A stretch of 64,000 nt of DNA from Diplonema papillatum (Eukaryota > Euglenozoa > Diplonemea > Diplonemida > Diplonemidae), in the NCBI GenBank assembly GCA_030068145.1, contig JAPJBO010000686.1, forward strand, positions 1 to 64,000, written 5' to 3'. The notes beneath the pieces are model-generated. The model was not told the DNA's origin. It did not search any database and worked only from the letters and a program-made list of their open reading frames with translations. Below, one piece after another: positions 19,223 through 28,774 of this stretch. The position numbers and the translations under genes are program-made. How positions within the stretch are numbered: position 1 is the first letter of the stretch; the number at the start of each line of letters is the position of its first letter.

Positions 19223-20134
19223 ATGCGGCGCACCGCAGTCCGGGCCGTGGCCAGCGCTCTGGACCTGAACCCGTTCAGCGTGCTGGGCGTCGCCGAGTCA
19301 GCGGGGCCGTCGGAGCTGCGGAGGGCGTACCTGTCGTTGGTTCGCGTAGTTCACCCAGACATCAACGCCGCGTCTTCGTCGGTCCACCGGATGCAGGAAG
19401 TGAACTGGGCGTACAAAACAGCCGTCCAGCACCGCGCCGCCGACGCCACGCCGCACCAGGCCCCCCAGCCCAGCGAGGTGACCCCGCGGCGGAGCGCATC
19501 CACTCGTTCGCGTGTGGTGGCGAGCGATCCGTCTGAACCCTGCCCTTTTGGACCGCCCAACCCGGACTGGGCCCTTCCTCCGAGGCATTGGTGGAGCGAC
19601 GCTTCGGCTGTTGACGGGGTGCGGGCTGGCGTGACGTTGGTGGGGATGAACGGGTTGTTCGCTGGCGCTGTGGTGTGCCTTGTGCGATCGTCTCGCCACA
19701 GCGTGAAAGGCGTCGTTTTGAACAAAGCGTGGCCCATCAACCTCAGCACCGTGGCCGCGTCTTCGCCGCTGTGGACGGGCTGCGGGGGCCCCAGCGACCT
19801 GACTGCCCTCACCCTCATCACGCAGAAGCGCGTCATACTCGACCCGTGTGTGTCCGACTTGTCGAACACGGCTCCCGGCATCCAAAACGCGAAGCTGGTG
19901 GCTGGCAGCGTCGAGTGGCACACCGCCACTCTGCAGTCGCAGCTCCGTGACCACAGCTGGGCTGTCGTGAGCCCGCGGGCCATCGACGCGTTCGAAGCCG
20001 GCAACCCGCACGGCCGGCACCGCACGTTCCCGACGAGGCTCCTCGGGCTGCCGCCGGATGAGCTGGCGCGGTTCTGCGCCGATGCTTCCGTCTTCCTTCC
20101 CAGCGACATCAGCTCTATTGACGACCTCTGGTAG
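19223..20134 (+). CDS. J-domain protein fused to an AlgH/YqgE (UPF0301, DUF179) domain
   Basis: 303 residues from ATG 19223 to TAG, single exon. Residues 1-13 (MRRTAVRAVASAL) resemble a mitochondrial targeting peptide. Residues ~15-70 form a J-domain: NPFSVLGV, ELRRAYLSLVR, and the HPD tripeptide at 44-46 that activates Hsp70 ATPase. A Ser/Pro linker follows. Residues ~135-255 match the AlgH/YqgE family: GVTLVGMNGLFAGAVVCLVR, GVVLNKAW, GCGGP, then VAGSVEWHTATLQSQLRDHS. YqgE function is poorly known. The start is supported because two broken copies upstream keep the same ATG and flank. A polypyrimidine-poor CACAG precedes at ~19182, which could serve trans-splicing; this is speculative. Flanked by broken copies on both sides. 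A mitochondrial or plastid-like chaperone adaptor is inferred. Confidence 0.85.
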   Translation: MRRTAVRAVASALDLNPFSVLGVAESAGPSELRRAYLSLVRVVHPDINAASSSVHRMQEVNWAYKTAVQHRAADATPHQAPQPSEVTPRRSASTRSRVVASDPSEPCPFGPPNPDWALPPRHWWSDASAVDGVRAGVTLVGMNGLFAGAVVCLVRSSRHSVKGVVLNKAWPINLSTVAASSPLWTGCGGPSDLTALTLITQKRVILDPCVSDLSNTAPGIQNAKLVAGSVEWHTATLQSQLRDHSWAVVSPRAIDAFEAGNPHGRHRTFPTRLLGLPPDELARFCADASVFLPSDISSIDDLW

Positions 20135-20149
20135 ATTGCCATCTATTCG

Positions 20150-20730
20150 TGACACACTGCAGTGACCTATTTTAGTGACACACTGTAGTGACACACGGTA
20201 GTGACACACTGTAGTGTAGTGGCACACTGCAGTGACACACTGTAGTGACACATTTTAGTGACATTGTAACACTGTAGCGACACACTGTAGTGACACTGTA
20301 CCACAGAGTGACACAGTACAGTGACACACTGTAGTGACACACTCTAATGACACACTGTAGTGACACACTGTAGTGTAGTGCCACACTGCAGTGACACACT
20401 GTAGTGACACATTTTAGTGACATTGTAACACTGTAGCGACACACTGAAGTGACACTGTACCACAGAGTGACACAGTACAGTGACACACTGTAGTGACACA
20501 CTCTAATGACACACACTGTAGTGTAGTGACACACTGCAGTGACACACTGTAGTGACACATTTAGTGACATTGTAACACTGTAGCGACACACTGAAGTGAC
20601 ACTGTACCACTGAGTGACACCGTACAGTGACACACTGTAGTGACACAGTGACCCGTTGTAGTGACATTGTAACACTGTAGTGACACTGTACCACAGAGTG
20701 GCACATTACAGTGACACCCTGTAGTCATAC
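20150..20730. repeat. GTGACACACTGTA satellite
   Basis: Arrays of 10-13-bp units (AGTGACACACTGT, AGTGACATTGTAACACTG) with a higher-order period of about 160 bp visible at 20210-20350, 20370-20510 and 20525-20660. They start 30-50 bases after the stop of the J-domain gene. Confidence 0.9.
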
Positions 20731-20734
20731 CGCA

Positions 20735-20905
20735 GCTCCGCGTCGACGCGTTCGAAGCCGGCAACCCGCACGGCCGGCACCGCACGTTCCCGACGAGGCT
20801 CCTCGGGCTGCCGCCGGATGAGCTGGCGCGGTTCTGCGCCGATGCTTCCGTCTTCCTTCCCAACAACATCAGCTCTACTGACGACCTCTGGTAGATTGCC
20901 ATCTA
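20735..20905 (+). pseudogene. copy C: 3' end of the J-domain/AlgH gene
   Basis: Repeats the last ~45 codons (from GACGCGTTCGAAGCCGGC to the TAG at 20892-20894) and part of the 3' flank with a few changes. Surrounded by satellite. Confidence 0.9.
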
Positions 20906-20944
20906 TTCAGACTTCTCATTCACGGTCACGTGACAAGACGTGCC

Positions 20945-21420
20945 CGTAGAACGACACTGTTGTGATGCACTGCATTGACCCACTGTCGTGACACACTGTA
21001 GTGACACTGAATCACCTGAGTGACCCACTGTAGAGACACTGATACACTGTAGTGAAACACTGTAGTGACACATTGTAGTGACATCGAAACACTGTAGCGA
21101 CTCACTGAAGTGATACTGTATCACTGAGGGACACAGTGCGCACATTGTAGTGACACTGGAACAGTTCCACACTGTGGAGACGCACTGTAGGGACACGCTG
21201 TAGGGACACACTGTAGTGATACACTGTATTCAGAACATAAGCGCCATCGACGATCTCTGGTAGATTGCCATCTACTCGGACTTCTCATCCCGTACCTGCT
21301 GGTCACGTGCCATTACGTGCCCATAGAACCGCACACTGTAGTGACAGTGTGCGTGCCACTATTTTGACACCTGTGCTTGAGCGACACTGTCGTGAACGTT
21401 GACACTGTTGTGGCACACAT
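20945..21420. repeat. GTGACACACTGTA satellite, second block, with a gene-end remnant
   Basis: More diverged satellite units. At 21238-21295 lies another remnant of the J-domain gene's last codons and 3' flank (GACGATCTCTGGTAGATTGC). Confidence 0.85.
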
Positions 21421-22690
21421 TTGACTATGACCAGTTCGACGTCCAGTCCGACGTCATCAAAGAGTTTCGAGGGCGTTGCCCAACAAGTCAGACGTGCTTT
21501 GGTCATTTCTACCTAATTCCTTATTCTCGATTTCTGGTTGTTTTTTCTGCCAACCTTCACACATCCCCATTCGTTGCCTCCTGTCTCTTCAGTATGCAGA
21601 AGACAAGGAGGCTCATTATGTTTGAACAAGCTCCTCCTTTTCGTAGGAAGTGCTCGGAGAAGCCGTCAGTTGAAAAGCCTTGAAGGAGGAAATGCTGCCG
21701 CTCACACGAAACACAGGTAAATCTGGCTTCGGTCCCGGCAAAAGCGTTCAACAAAAACACGCACACTGCCACTACAGCAGACACACTAACATACGATACC
21801 TTAGAGGAACCTTTACGACGGAGACTATAACAGCCCCGGATCACGAAGTGACTTGCGCTCTAAAAAAGACTCGCGGCATCGTCAGCGAAGGGTAAGTGTC
21901 GGCGTCTTCAGACAACTTCCTTGCCCTGGCTGGCCTGACGTGGTTGAACGCTCGCAGGCTCATGTCAGACACAGCGATCTTCTACTGCCTGCCATGAAGC
22001 ACGGACCAAGGAGTCACTACACTTTGTAGGTGTGTGTTACTCTAACCTCTTTGTCGAAATCAGCGCAAGTGCCGGCCCCTCCGAGTATTTTCTTTTCAAA
22101 GAAAGAAGACCACAACCCCCAACCAAAATTATAAAGTAAACTCTAGTCCACAGCGAGCAAAAAAAGTTAACATCGCAAACCAACCGCAAGGCGTGCGGAA
22201 ATTGAACCGCCCGAGCCTACGTGGGACCCTCTGGTCGCGATCCATGCTGCGCCTGCAAGGGCTGGCTGATCTGGCGGCAAACCCCAGGAAAACTGGGGAA
22301 TATTCGAAAGAGAGTCTTTTAACTCAACCCCTGGTTGAGATACTTGGGCAGGGCTTTCCGAGAGGCCGCCTAGGGGCTGTGTGAGGGACATGGAGGAAGG
22401 TGGAGGCAACGTTCAGGCTTGGGCTCTGCCCTGTTCACTCGCCCTTACTAGGAGCATCGCTGTTGCTTTCTTTTCCTGCGCTGAGTGATATGCTTAAGTT
22501 TAGCGCGTAGATATTCAACAGCTGAGGTCGGTGAGAGTTTCATTCGAACGACCTGTGTTTCCAAAAATCAATCCATGCCTTTGAAGTGTGAACCTCACGA
22601 GACCAGACGATTTTTGGAAATCGTCAGTCGCTCTCATTGAAGATCCATTGACCGAACACAACGAGACGTTGCTGTTAGGATCTGTACCGC
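21421..22690. other. no gene; one diverged retroelement-end fragment
   Basis: The segment ~21617-21765 resembles repeat A of retroelement 2 (CACACGAAACACAGGTAAAT and AAAAGCGTTCAACAAAAA). Otherwise I see only short frames without motifs. Confidence 0.5.
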
Positions 22691-22699
22691 CCGGTTTAT

Positions 22700-22960
22700 C
22701 TTCCTATTGCCAAAAGGAGGAGAGCCCGCGAAACAACGTGTCAACACACGCCTGCCAGGCGGTCTCGTCCGCCAGTCAGAACGCCCCCGGCTGCGCCACC
22801 ATCGGTGCAACAATCATCTTTGACAGGGCTCGCTCCGCGCCCACGGCGCAACGACTTGCGCCCGCCGTAGTAGTACGGGATAGTAGTGGGGCGACCGGAT
22901 ACTCCTCGGAGAGATGGTCCCTGCACTCTAACTCGTCTCTCTCTCTCTCTCTCTCTCTCT
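22700..22960 (+). mobile_element. (TC)n-tailed interspersed repeat, diverged copy
   Basis: The 3' third (CGCCCGCCGTAGTAGTACGG onward) and the (TC)n tail match 16560-16650 and 53430-53527. The 5' part is diverged. Confidence 0.5.
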
Positions 22961-23084
22961 TCCTCTGATCCACGCACCAACCAAGGCTTTGTAAAGCATA
23001 CACACAGTGTTACACAGTGTTCGCGCTCAGGAAAAAAGCGGCTGATTTCAGCCGGAAAATACAATTCTCGAAAAACTGACCGGC

Positions 23085-23440
23085 TGATACTCAGCCGGCT
23101 GATTTTTGGAAGGTCTGCCGATCAGAAGGGTCTTACGACAACATCTTGCCGGTGCATCAAGCTGATTCCGCACCATGGGCGGCATGGCCAAAGCTTACAC
23201 TGTTAAAAATCGGCTGAGTTTGTGCGAGTCTTCCGTAAAAAAAAGGGCTCGAAATTTAATCAGCCGGCAAGCCGGCTGATTTTTGGAAGGTCTGCCGATC
23301 AGAAGGGTCTTACGACAACACCTTGCCGGTGCATCAAGCTGATTCCGCTCCATGGGCGGCATAGCCAAAGCTTACACTGTTGAAAATCGGCTAATATTGC
23401 GCGTGAGTCTGCCAGTAAAAAAAGGCTCAAATGTAATCAG
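23085..23440. repeat. 175-bp tandem duplication
   Basis: CAGCCGGCTGATTTTTGGAA through the GGCATGGCCAAAGCTTAC region occurs at ~23090 and again at ~23266. A/T-rich TCAGCCGG motifs surround both. Confidence 0.85.
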
Positions 23441-23849
23441 CGGACGGCTGTTTTAACGAGCCGCCAGACCGGCACATTGTTCAAAGCCCCCCCTAGAAAA
23501 CCTTATCATTCGGGAAAAAAAGAAAAAATAAAAAAAGGGTGTCTAAAGGTATTGCAGTGTGTGCTGTGGCAAGTGTGTGAAAGGGCAGTGCGTTTAGGTG
23601 CGTAACATTGCAGTCCTTAAATTTTCTTTTTTGTTTTCAGCAGTTTGTTGTTGTTGAAAGTATGCAGATGTGATGCAAATCCTGCAAGGGAATCCTTGAC
23701 TAGACCCTTGCGTTCGTATTCTCCCGATTGCGGGAGTAGGCAAACCTGCGACCCAGGTGTTCGGGGCAGCCGCCATTCCAACCAGCAACGCTTGAGGGTC
23801 TGGGCAACTTTTTTGTACCTGGGCTCGTTTTTGGGTGAAAATTGGAAAG

Positions 23850-24180
23850 CAAAGGACTGCTGAACTTCGGTTCGACCAGACTCCTTGTCCCTCAAACATA
23901 GCTGTCAGCCACAAGGTTGCCACATTGTGGTCCCATTTAGCCACAAAGTAGCCACAAACCTTGTGGCCACATATGTGGCTAATTGTGCAAAACTTTACGG
24001 AAAACCGCATGGAATTAGCTTTTTCGGCCAGAAAATGCATCTAAAACATTGGGGGAATTTTGAAAAGCAAAAGACTACTGAACATCGGTTCGACCAGACT
24101 TCTTGTCCCTCGAACACAGCTGTCAGCCACAAGGTTGCCACATTGTGACCCCATTCAGCCACAAAGTAGCCAAACCTGAA
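23850..24180. repeat. 215-bp tandem duplication
   Basis: The segment with CGGTTCGACCAGACT and GCTGTCAGCCACAAGGTTGC is present at ~23860 and ~24075. Each copy contains repeated GCCACA motifs. Confidence 0.85.
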
Positions 24181-24224
24181 AAGAGCGAAAGAGTACGTAC
24201 AGTAGTGAGTAGAGAAAAATCCGG

Positions 24225-24560
24225 TTCCTCGGTCGCCTGGTGTGTCTGTGGCTTGAAGGACCGAAACACACGGTGCGGACCTTCTCCCCGCGACGGATTC
24301 GCCTGTGCTCTGGTAGCACGGGGTCCTGGCTGTGCCGAGCAACGAACAGCCGCCTGACAAACCAGACTCGCACCGCTGTCCTGTCTGCAGACACTCAGGT
24401 TCCGCGCTGATGATGGTCCGCCTTATGTGTCCGTGGCTTAACACGGCGCAGACGGGACCAGTGCGGTGTTGCGCACATATCCATTCCGTGCAATCCCCCC
24501 GGTCGGTCGCCTGGTGTGTCTGTGGCTTGATGGACCGAAAACCACGGTGCGGACTAACCT
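24225..24560. repeat. repeat cluster with copy of 14875-15007
   Basis: GGTCGCCTGGTGTGTCTGTG appears at ~24230 and ~24500, flanking a copy (24357-24485) of the segment at 14875-15007. Short Cys-rich frames here are unlikely to be genes. Confidence 0.7.
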
Positions 24561-24844
24561 GCTCGATGGCGTTCAGCCGCAGAAGGTAGAGCTGAACTTG
24601 AGTAGCATGTTTAAGAAGCCCGCCTTCGGGTGTACGTTTGCACGCGCTCTGGTTGTGGCGCACCCGCTTTCTCTTGTTACTTCCAGCACCTGAAGCTGGC
24701 TCCACCGTGTGGAAAGCCGCACCTTTTTCGTGTGGTTGATCGGTCGATGCCGGTGATGGCGCAGGAAAACGGGCCGTGTGTAACCCACTCCCACTGTAGT
24801 TCCTCCTTTTCCGGATACGACATCACTTTATTTTCCTTTTTTTT

Positions 24845-25136
24845 TTATATAAGCGCCAGCTTGAAAGGAAATGCTCGACGATGCTGCCCGACAAAGAACA
24901 GAAGGGATCCCAAGTGATGTAACTACCGAACCACGTGTTGAACGGACGTGAAGTCATGCGGGTCTACCCCTACACGACAAATCACACAAACACAACAGGT
25001 CAAAGTCCTGAGTGAGAAAACAACACACGGTGGTGTAAGCGAAGAACAAATCAGATTGTGTTTGTATTGTATTTGCCCCTTACCTCTATATTTCCCCCCT
25101 TCCATTCGGAGTCGAAGCAGCTACGTCGAGTATTTT
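24845..25136 (-). mobile_element. SINE-like element, copy 1 (reverse orientation)
   Basis: Same family as 26205-26517, opposite strand. Contains CACAACAGGTCAAAGTCCTG and CATTCGGAGTCGAAGCAGC. Preceded on this strand by a T-rich run, equivalent to an A tail. Confidence 0.75.
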
Positions 25137-25228
25137 TGTGTTAACAATGCATTGTTGGTACTGAGAATTAGTAGTTGGCAGCGTACTACATGAAACTTGC
25201 CAAAGCAGGCGAGTTCCGGTAATGCGCA
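25137..25228. repeat. ~95-bp interspersed element, copy 1
   Basis: Starts TGTGTTAACAATGCATTGTT and ends near TGCGCACAAGCAAAA. Other copies at 32947-33040, 41749-41848 and 58553-58652. Confidence 0.8.
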
Positions 25229-25455
25229 CAAGCAAAAGAAATGTTAGTACATCTGTACTGACGGGAACATTTCCGGAACAACGGTTGCACATGAAAGAGA
25301 AAAAGAGAAAACGAAGCCAACGAAAAAGTGCTAGTACAGGAAAACCCCCTACACCCTGTACACGCGAAGAACAAGAAACTTTTGCCTTATCATTTTCATC
25401 ACCTTTGGCCAGTGGATGCAGTGCAAGCCCCAACTTCGGAAATGTTCTCTTTTAA

Positions 25456-25600
25456 AGTATGCTAATACCGCAGGAAATAGTTGGCCAGGCCTCTTGACTT
25501 TGCGCCGCTCACGATTGCGGGAGTCGTAGAACCTGCCGTAGCCTAAAGCAGGAGCCGACCCCCCCTTTCGTGGGAAAAGGCGAAGAATAAACCGCACAAA
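25456..25600. repeat. repeat shared with 45157-45385
   Basis: A diverged copy of the GCATGCTAATCCTGCAGGGA...CCTCTTGACTTTG segment found twice in tandem at 45157-45385. Confidence 0.65.
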
Positions 25601-25679
25601 AGAATAAACCCCCCCCGCTTCACGAACCAAGCGGAGACTTCGAAAATCCGACGCTAAGCACAAGAAACTGATTTGTTCT

Positions 25680-25880
25680 TCGCTTACACCACCGTGTGTC
25701 GTTTTCTCACTGGACTTTGACCTGTTGTGTTTGTGTGCTTTGTCGTGTAGGGGTAGACCCGCGTGACCTCACGTCCGTTCAACACGTGGTTCGGTAGTTC
25801 CAGCACTTGGGATCCCGTCGGTTCTTGTCTGGCAGCTTTGGTCGAGCATTTCCTTCCAAGCCGGTGCTTATGTAAAAAAA
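25680..25880 (+). mobile_element. SINE-like element, copy 2 (5' truncated)
   Basis: 3' two thirds of the family at 26205-26517, ending in GGTGCTTATGTAAAAAAAAG. Confidence 0.7.
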
Positions 25881-25904
25881 AGGCGCCTTCTGTTTTAGCC
25901 GCAT

Positions 25905-26040
25905 GCAAATGTGTGAGGAAACTGAACCGTACCTTCTGATCATGATCATTTGCCAATCTTTTGCCACCTGAAACCACGTCGAGGAGTTTGGTTCAGGGTA
26001 AGGTTGTCAACGAAAGGTTTGTCAAGAGCAGCGACTCAAC
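25905..26040. repeat. TGATCATGATCATTTGCC repeat, copy 1
   Basis: About 120 bp with GTGAGGAAACTGAACCG and TGATCATGATCATTTGCC. Other copies at 32330-32460, 34625-34765 (inverted) and 45555-45690. Confidence 0.8.
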
Positions 26041-26204
26041 TCAATTCTCCAAAACCCGGTTCCATGCCACTCCCCCTAACATCAATCAGTTCGTTTCCTG
26101 ATCATTCCTTTCCTTGTGAGTAGCCAACCAAAAAAGAAAGAAAAGCAACGCTAAAAAAGAGACCAGAAATACGTGGCCGAGGCGTCCGCGACCGAGAATA
26201 CAAT

Positions 26205-26517
26205 CCAGAAATACTCGACGTAGCTGCTTTGACTCCGAATGGAAGGGAGGAAATATAGGGGTAGATAGGCGGGGCAAGTAAAGTACAAACACAATCTGTT
26301 TTGTTCTTCGCCTACACCACCGTGTGTTGTTTTCTCACTTAGGACTTTGATCTGTTGTGCTTGTGTGATTTGTCGTGTAGGGGTAGACCCGCATGACCTC
26401 ACGTCCGTTCAACACGTGGTTTGGAGTTACATCACTTGGGATCCCTTCTGTTCTTTGTCGGGCAGCATCGTCGAGCATTTCCTTTCAAGCTGGTGCTGAC
26501 GTAGAAAAAAAAAAAAA
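26205..26517 (+). mobile_element. SINE-like element, most complete copy
   Basis: About 310 bp from AATACTCGACGTAGCTGC to GGTGCTGACGTAG followed by a 13-base A run. Four copies in the window share this 3' A-tail end, which points to retrotransposition of a short RNA. No clear tRNA-type promoter boxes could be assigned by eye. Confidence 0.7.
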
Positions 26518-27180
26518 GCTCAAAATCTAGTCAGCCGGCAAGCAGATGCGGCTACAAAGACGAACCTGAAAAATAAACCAGGGTAATACGAGTGGGAAAC
26601 GATCAACCAACCGGCGCGCACAAGCACACCCGCAGAGTTTCCAAGAACGGTGTTGGGCACAACGGCTGGGTTGAAAAAGAAAGAAGAAGAAGAAGAAGAA
26701 ATGAAACCGGTTTAACGAATTGCAGGTTCCGCGCACGGCGCGCACTGCAAGCTTCTTCCGTCGCTTCGAGGCTCAGGCTCAGAGCGTCCCCCTCAATGCT
26801 TACGCTTTGAGCACTTAGAAGAAAGAACCAACCATTCGTTCCATTTGTTTTTCCACTCTTTGCTTTTCTGTTTTTGGTCGGGCGGACGCGACCACTGGTG
26901 CGCTCATATGCAGACGAGCGACTAGTATTGCTAGCAATGGCAAATAAAGTGAAATTGATACTCCACACACTGCAGTCTTGTGCTGCTATGCAGACGAGCG
27001 ATTGGTGTTGCTACAGAAACGAACTGGAATTGACGCTTCACATAGGGCAGTCTACTGCTGCTCTGCAGACGAGCGATTAGTGTTACTACAAAAATAGCAA
27101 ACAAACTGGGTTTGATACGTTACCCACCGCAGTCTAGTGCTGCTATGATTAGTGTTGCTGCGAATCGAAAAGGTAATCAT
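26518..27180. repeat. GCAGACGAGCGATTAGTGTT minisatellite and flank
   Basis: From ~26905 to 27150, four units of ~65 bp carry TGCAGACGAGCGA(T/C)TAGTGTTGCTA. Before that, no gene is recognised. Confidence 0.7.
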
Positions 27181-28430
27181 TTGGCATGCCACGTAGTGCT
27201 CGTGGCCGAGCCAAAGCTGCCAGGGGCGAAGCGCGGCAGACAAGAGTAAGGCATGGGTCTTGCGGAAATGTTTCGACAAGCTTGTGTCCAGTACCACACA
27301 TCACACATTCCGCAGCGTCCATCACTCGTCGTGTCACTCGCATCACACATCACACATCACACATCACACATAACACACCATACTACTCACATCGCGCATC
27401 ACATATTACGCATACCACGCTATCCACAAGATGTCGCAACCTGCACAAAGTAGGATCTGAAAGAAAAGTCCAGCTCCCCTCGATGCCTTCTTATGCAGGC
27501 TGTACCTATACCGTACACGGGTTTACCGACTGTTTCCGCAGAAATGTCTTACTCTTGCCTGCCGCTCTCGCCCCTAGCACTACGTTTTTCTGTTCACATC
27601 ACACATCGTACTACTCACATTGTACTCATCGCATTGCACACGACACACATGTCACGCTAACAGTAGGATCTGAAAGAAAAGTCCAGCACCCCTCGATGCT
27701 TTAGTCTGACTGAATGCTCCGTCGTACCCGCTTATGCAGGCTGTACACACCGTACACGAATGTTTCCGCAGAAATGTCTTACTCTTGCCTGCCGCTCTCG
27801 CCCCTGGCAGTACGAGCACTACGTTTTTCAGTTCACATCACACATCGTACTCCTCACATTATTCATACATATTACTCATCACATTGCGCACGTAACACAC
27901 GTCACGCTAACACATGCAACAAGTAGGATCTGCAAGAAAAGTCCAGCTCCCCTCGATGCCTTAGTCTGAGGCTGAATGCTCCGTCGTACCCGCGTATGTA
28001 GGCTGTACCTGCCCGGCGCCTCCGATGCGCCGGAGAGAATCCGCCACATGACGCCCGGAGGCATCGGGGGCAGGGTGAAGACAGCGACGCAGAAGCTGGA
28101 CTGGCTGGACGGCGCTAGCGTACCTGGACATCGCCTGCCCGACGGTGGGGGGGCGAGGGATACGATGTGTATGGGCACTGCGGAAAGTGTGTGATGTGTG
28201 GATACCGAACACGAATCAAGCGAACGTTTCCGCAGAAATGTCTTACTCTTGCCTGCCGATCTCGCCCCTAGAACTACGTTTTTGTGTTCACATCACACAT
28301 CGTACTACTCACATTGTGCACACATATTACTCATCACATTGCACACGTCACACATGTCACGCTAACACATGCAACAAGTAGGATCTGAAAGAAAAGTCCA
28401 GCTCCCCTCGATGCCTTAGTCTGAGGCTGA
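27181..28430 (+). repeat. tandem array derived from the 5' end of the PPR gene
   Basis: Units of 200-460 bp contain TTTCCGCAGAAATGTCTTAC, a CACATCACACAT stretch and GTAGGATCTGAAAGAAAAGT (at ~27450, 27662, 27924 and 28378). The last block directly precedes the start codon at 28431. The array is therefore repeated promoter or 5' flank plus exon-1 fragments of the PPR gene. Confidence 0.8.
27976..28194 (+). pseudogene. truncated copy of PPR-gene exon 1
   Basis: Starts MLRRTRVC like the intact exon and follows it for about 48 codons to TWLDGAS-like sequence (residues up to LDWLDGAS). Then CAGTACC is lost and the frame changes. A shorter remnant (first ~10 codons) lies at 27714-27745. Confidence 0.85.
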
Positions 28431-28774
28431 ATGCTCCGTCGTACCCGCGTATGTAGTCTGTACCTGCCCGGCGCCTCCGATGCGCCGGAGAGAATCCGCC
28501 ACATGACGCCCGGAGGCATCGGGGGCAGGGTGAAGACAGCGACGCAGAAGTTGGACTGGCTGGACGGTGCGAGCGTGCAGTACCTGGACATCGCCTGTCC
28601 GATGGTCAGCAGAGTCGACCTGGCGTCCCGGGCGGCGATGCCAGCGAGGCTGGCGCGGCTGCTGCAGAACATGGAGGAAAGGGGCTGCGAAATCGGGTCC
28701 TTCGCCACCAGCAAAGCGATCGTCCTGTTCGGCAACTACGGTGCGATCCGACAGGCGCTTTCCTTGTACGAAAC
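28431..28774 (+). CDS. PPR gene exon 1
   Basis: From the ATG to SLYET, donor AAAC|GTGTGC, phase 2. The first ATG with a targeting-like N-terminus was chosen; the same ATG opens the two upstream copies. Confidence 0.8.

Noticed and set aside
20150..21420. GTGACACACTGTA repeats considered as telomeric
   Set aside because: The unit is not a telomere-type G-rich hexamer/heptamer, it is internal, and it is bordered by gene fragments on both sides.
24332..24589. Short Cys-rich frame (RCPVCRHSGS...) as a possible zinc finger
   Set aside because: The similar copy at 14875-15007 does not preserve it as a longer frame, and both lie within a non-coding repeat cluster.
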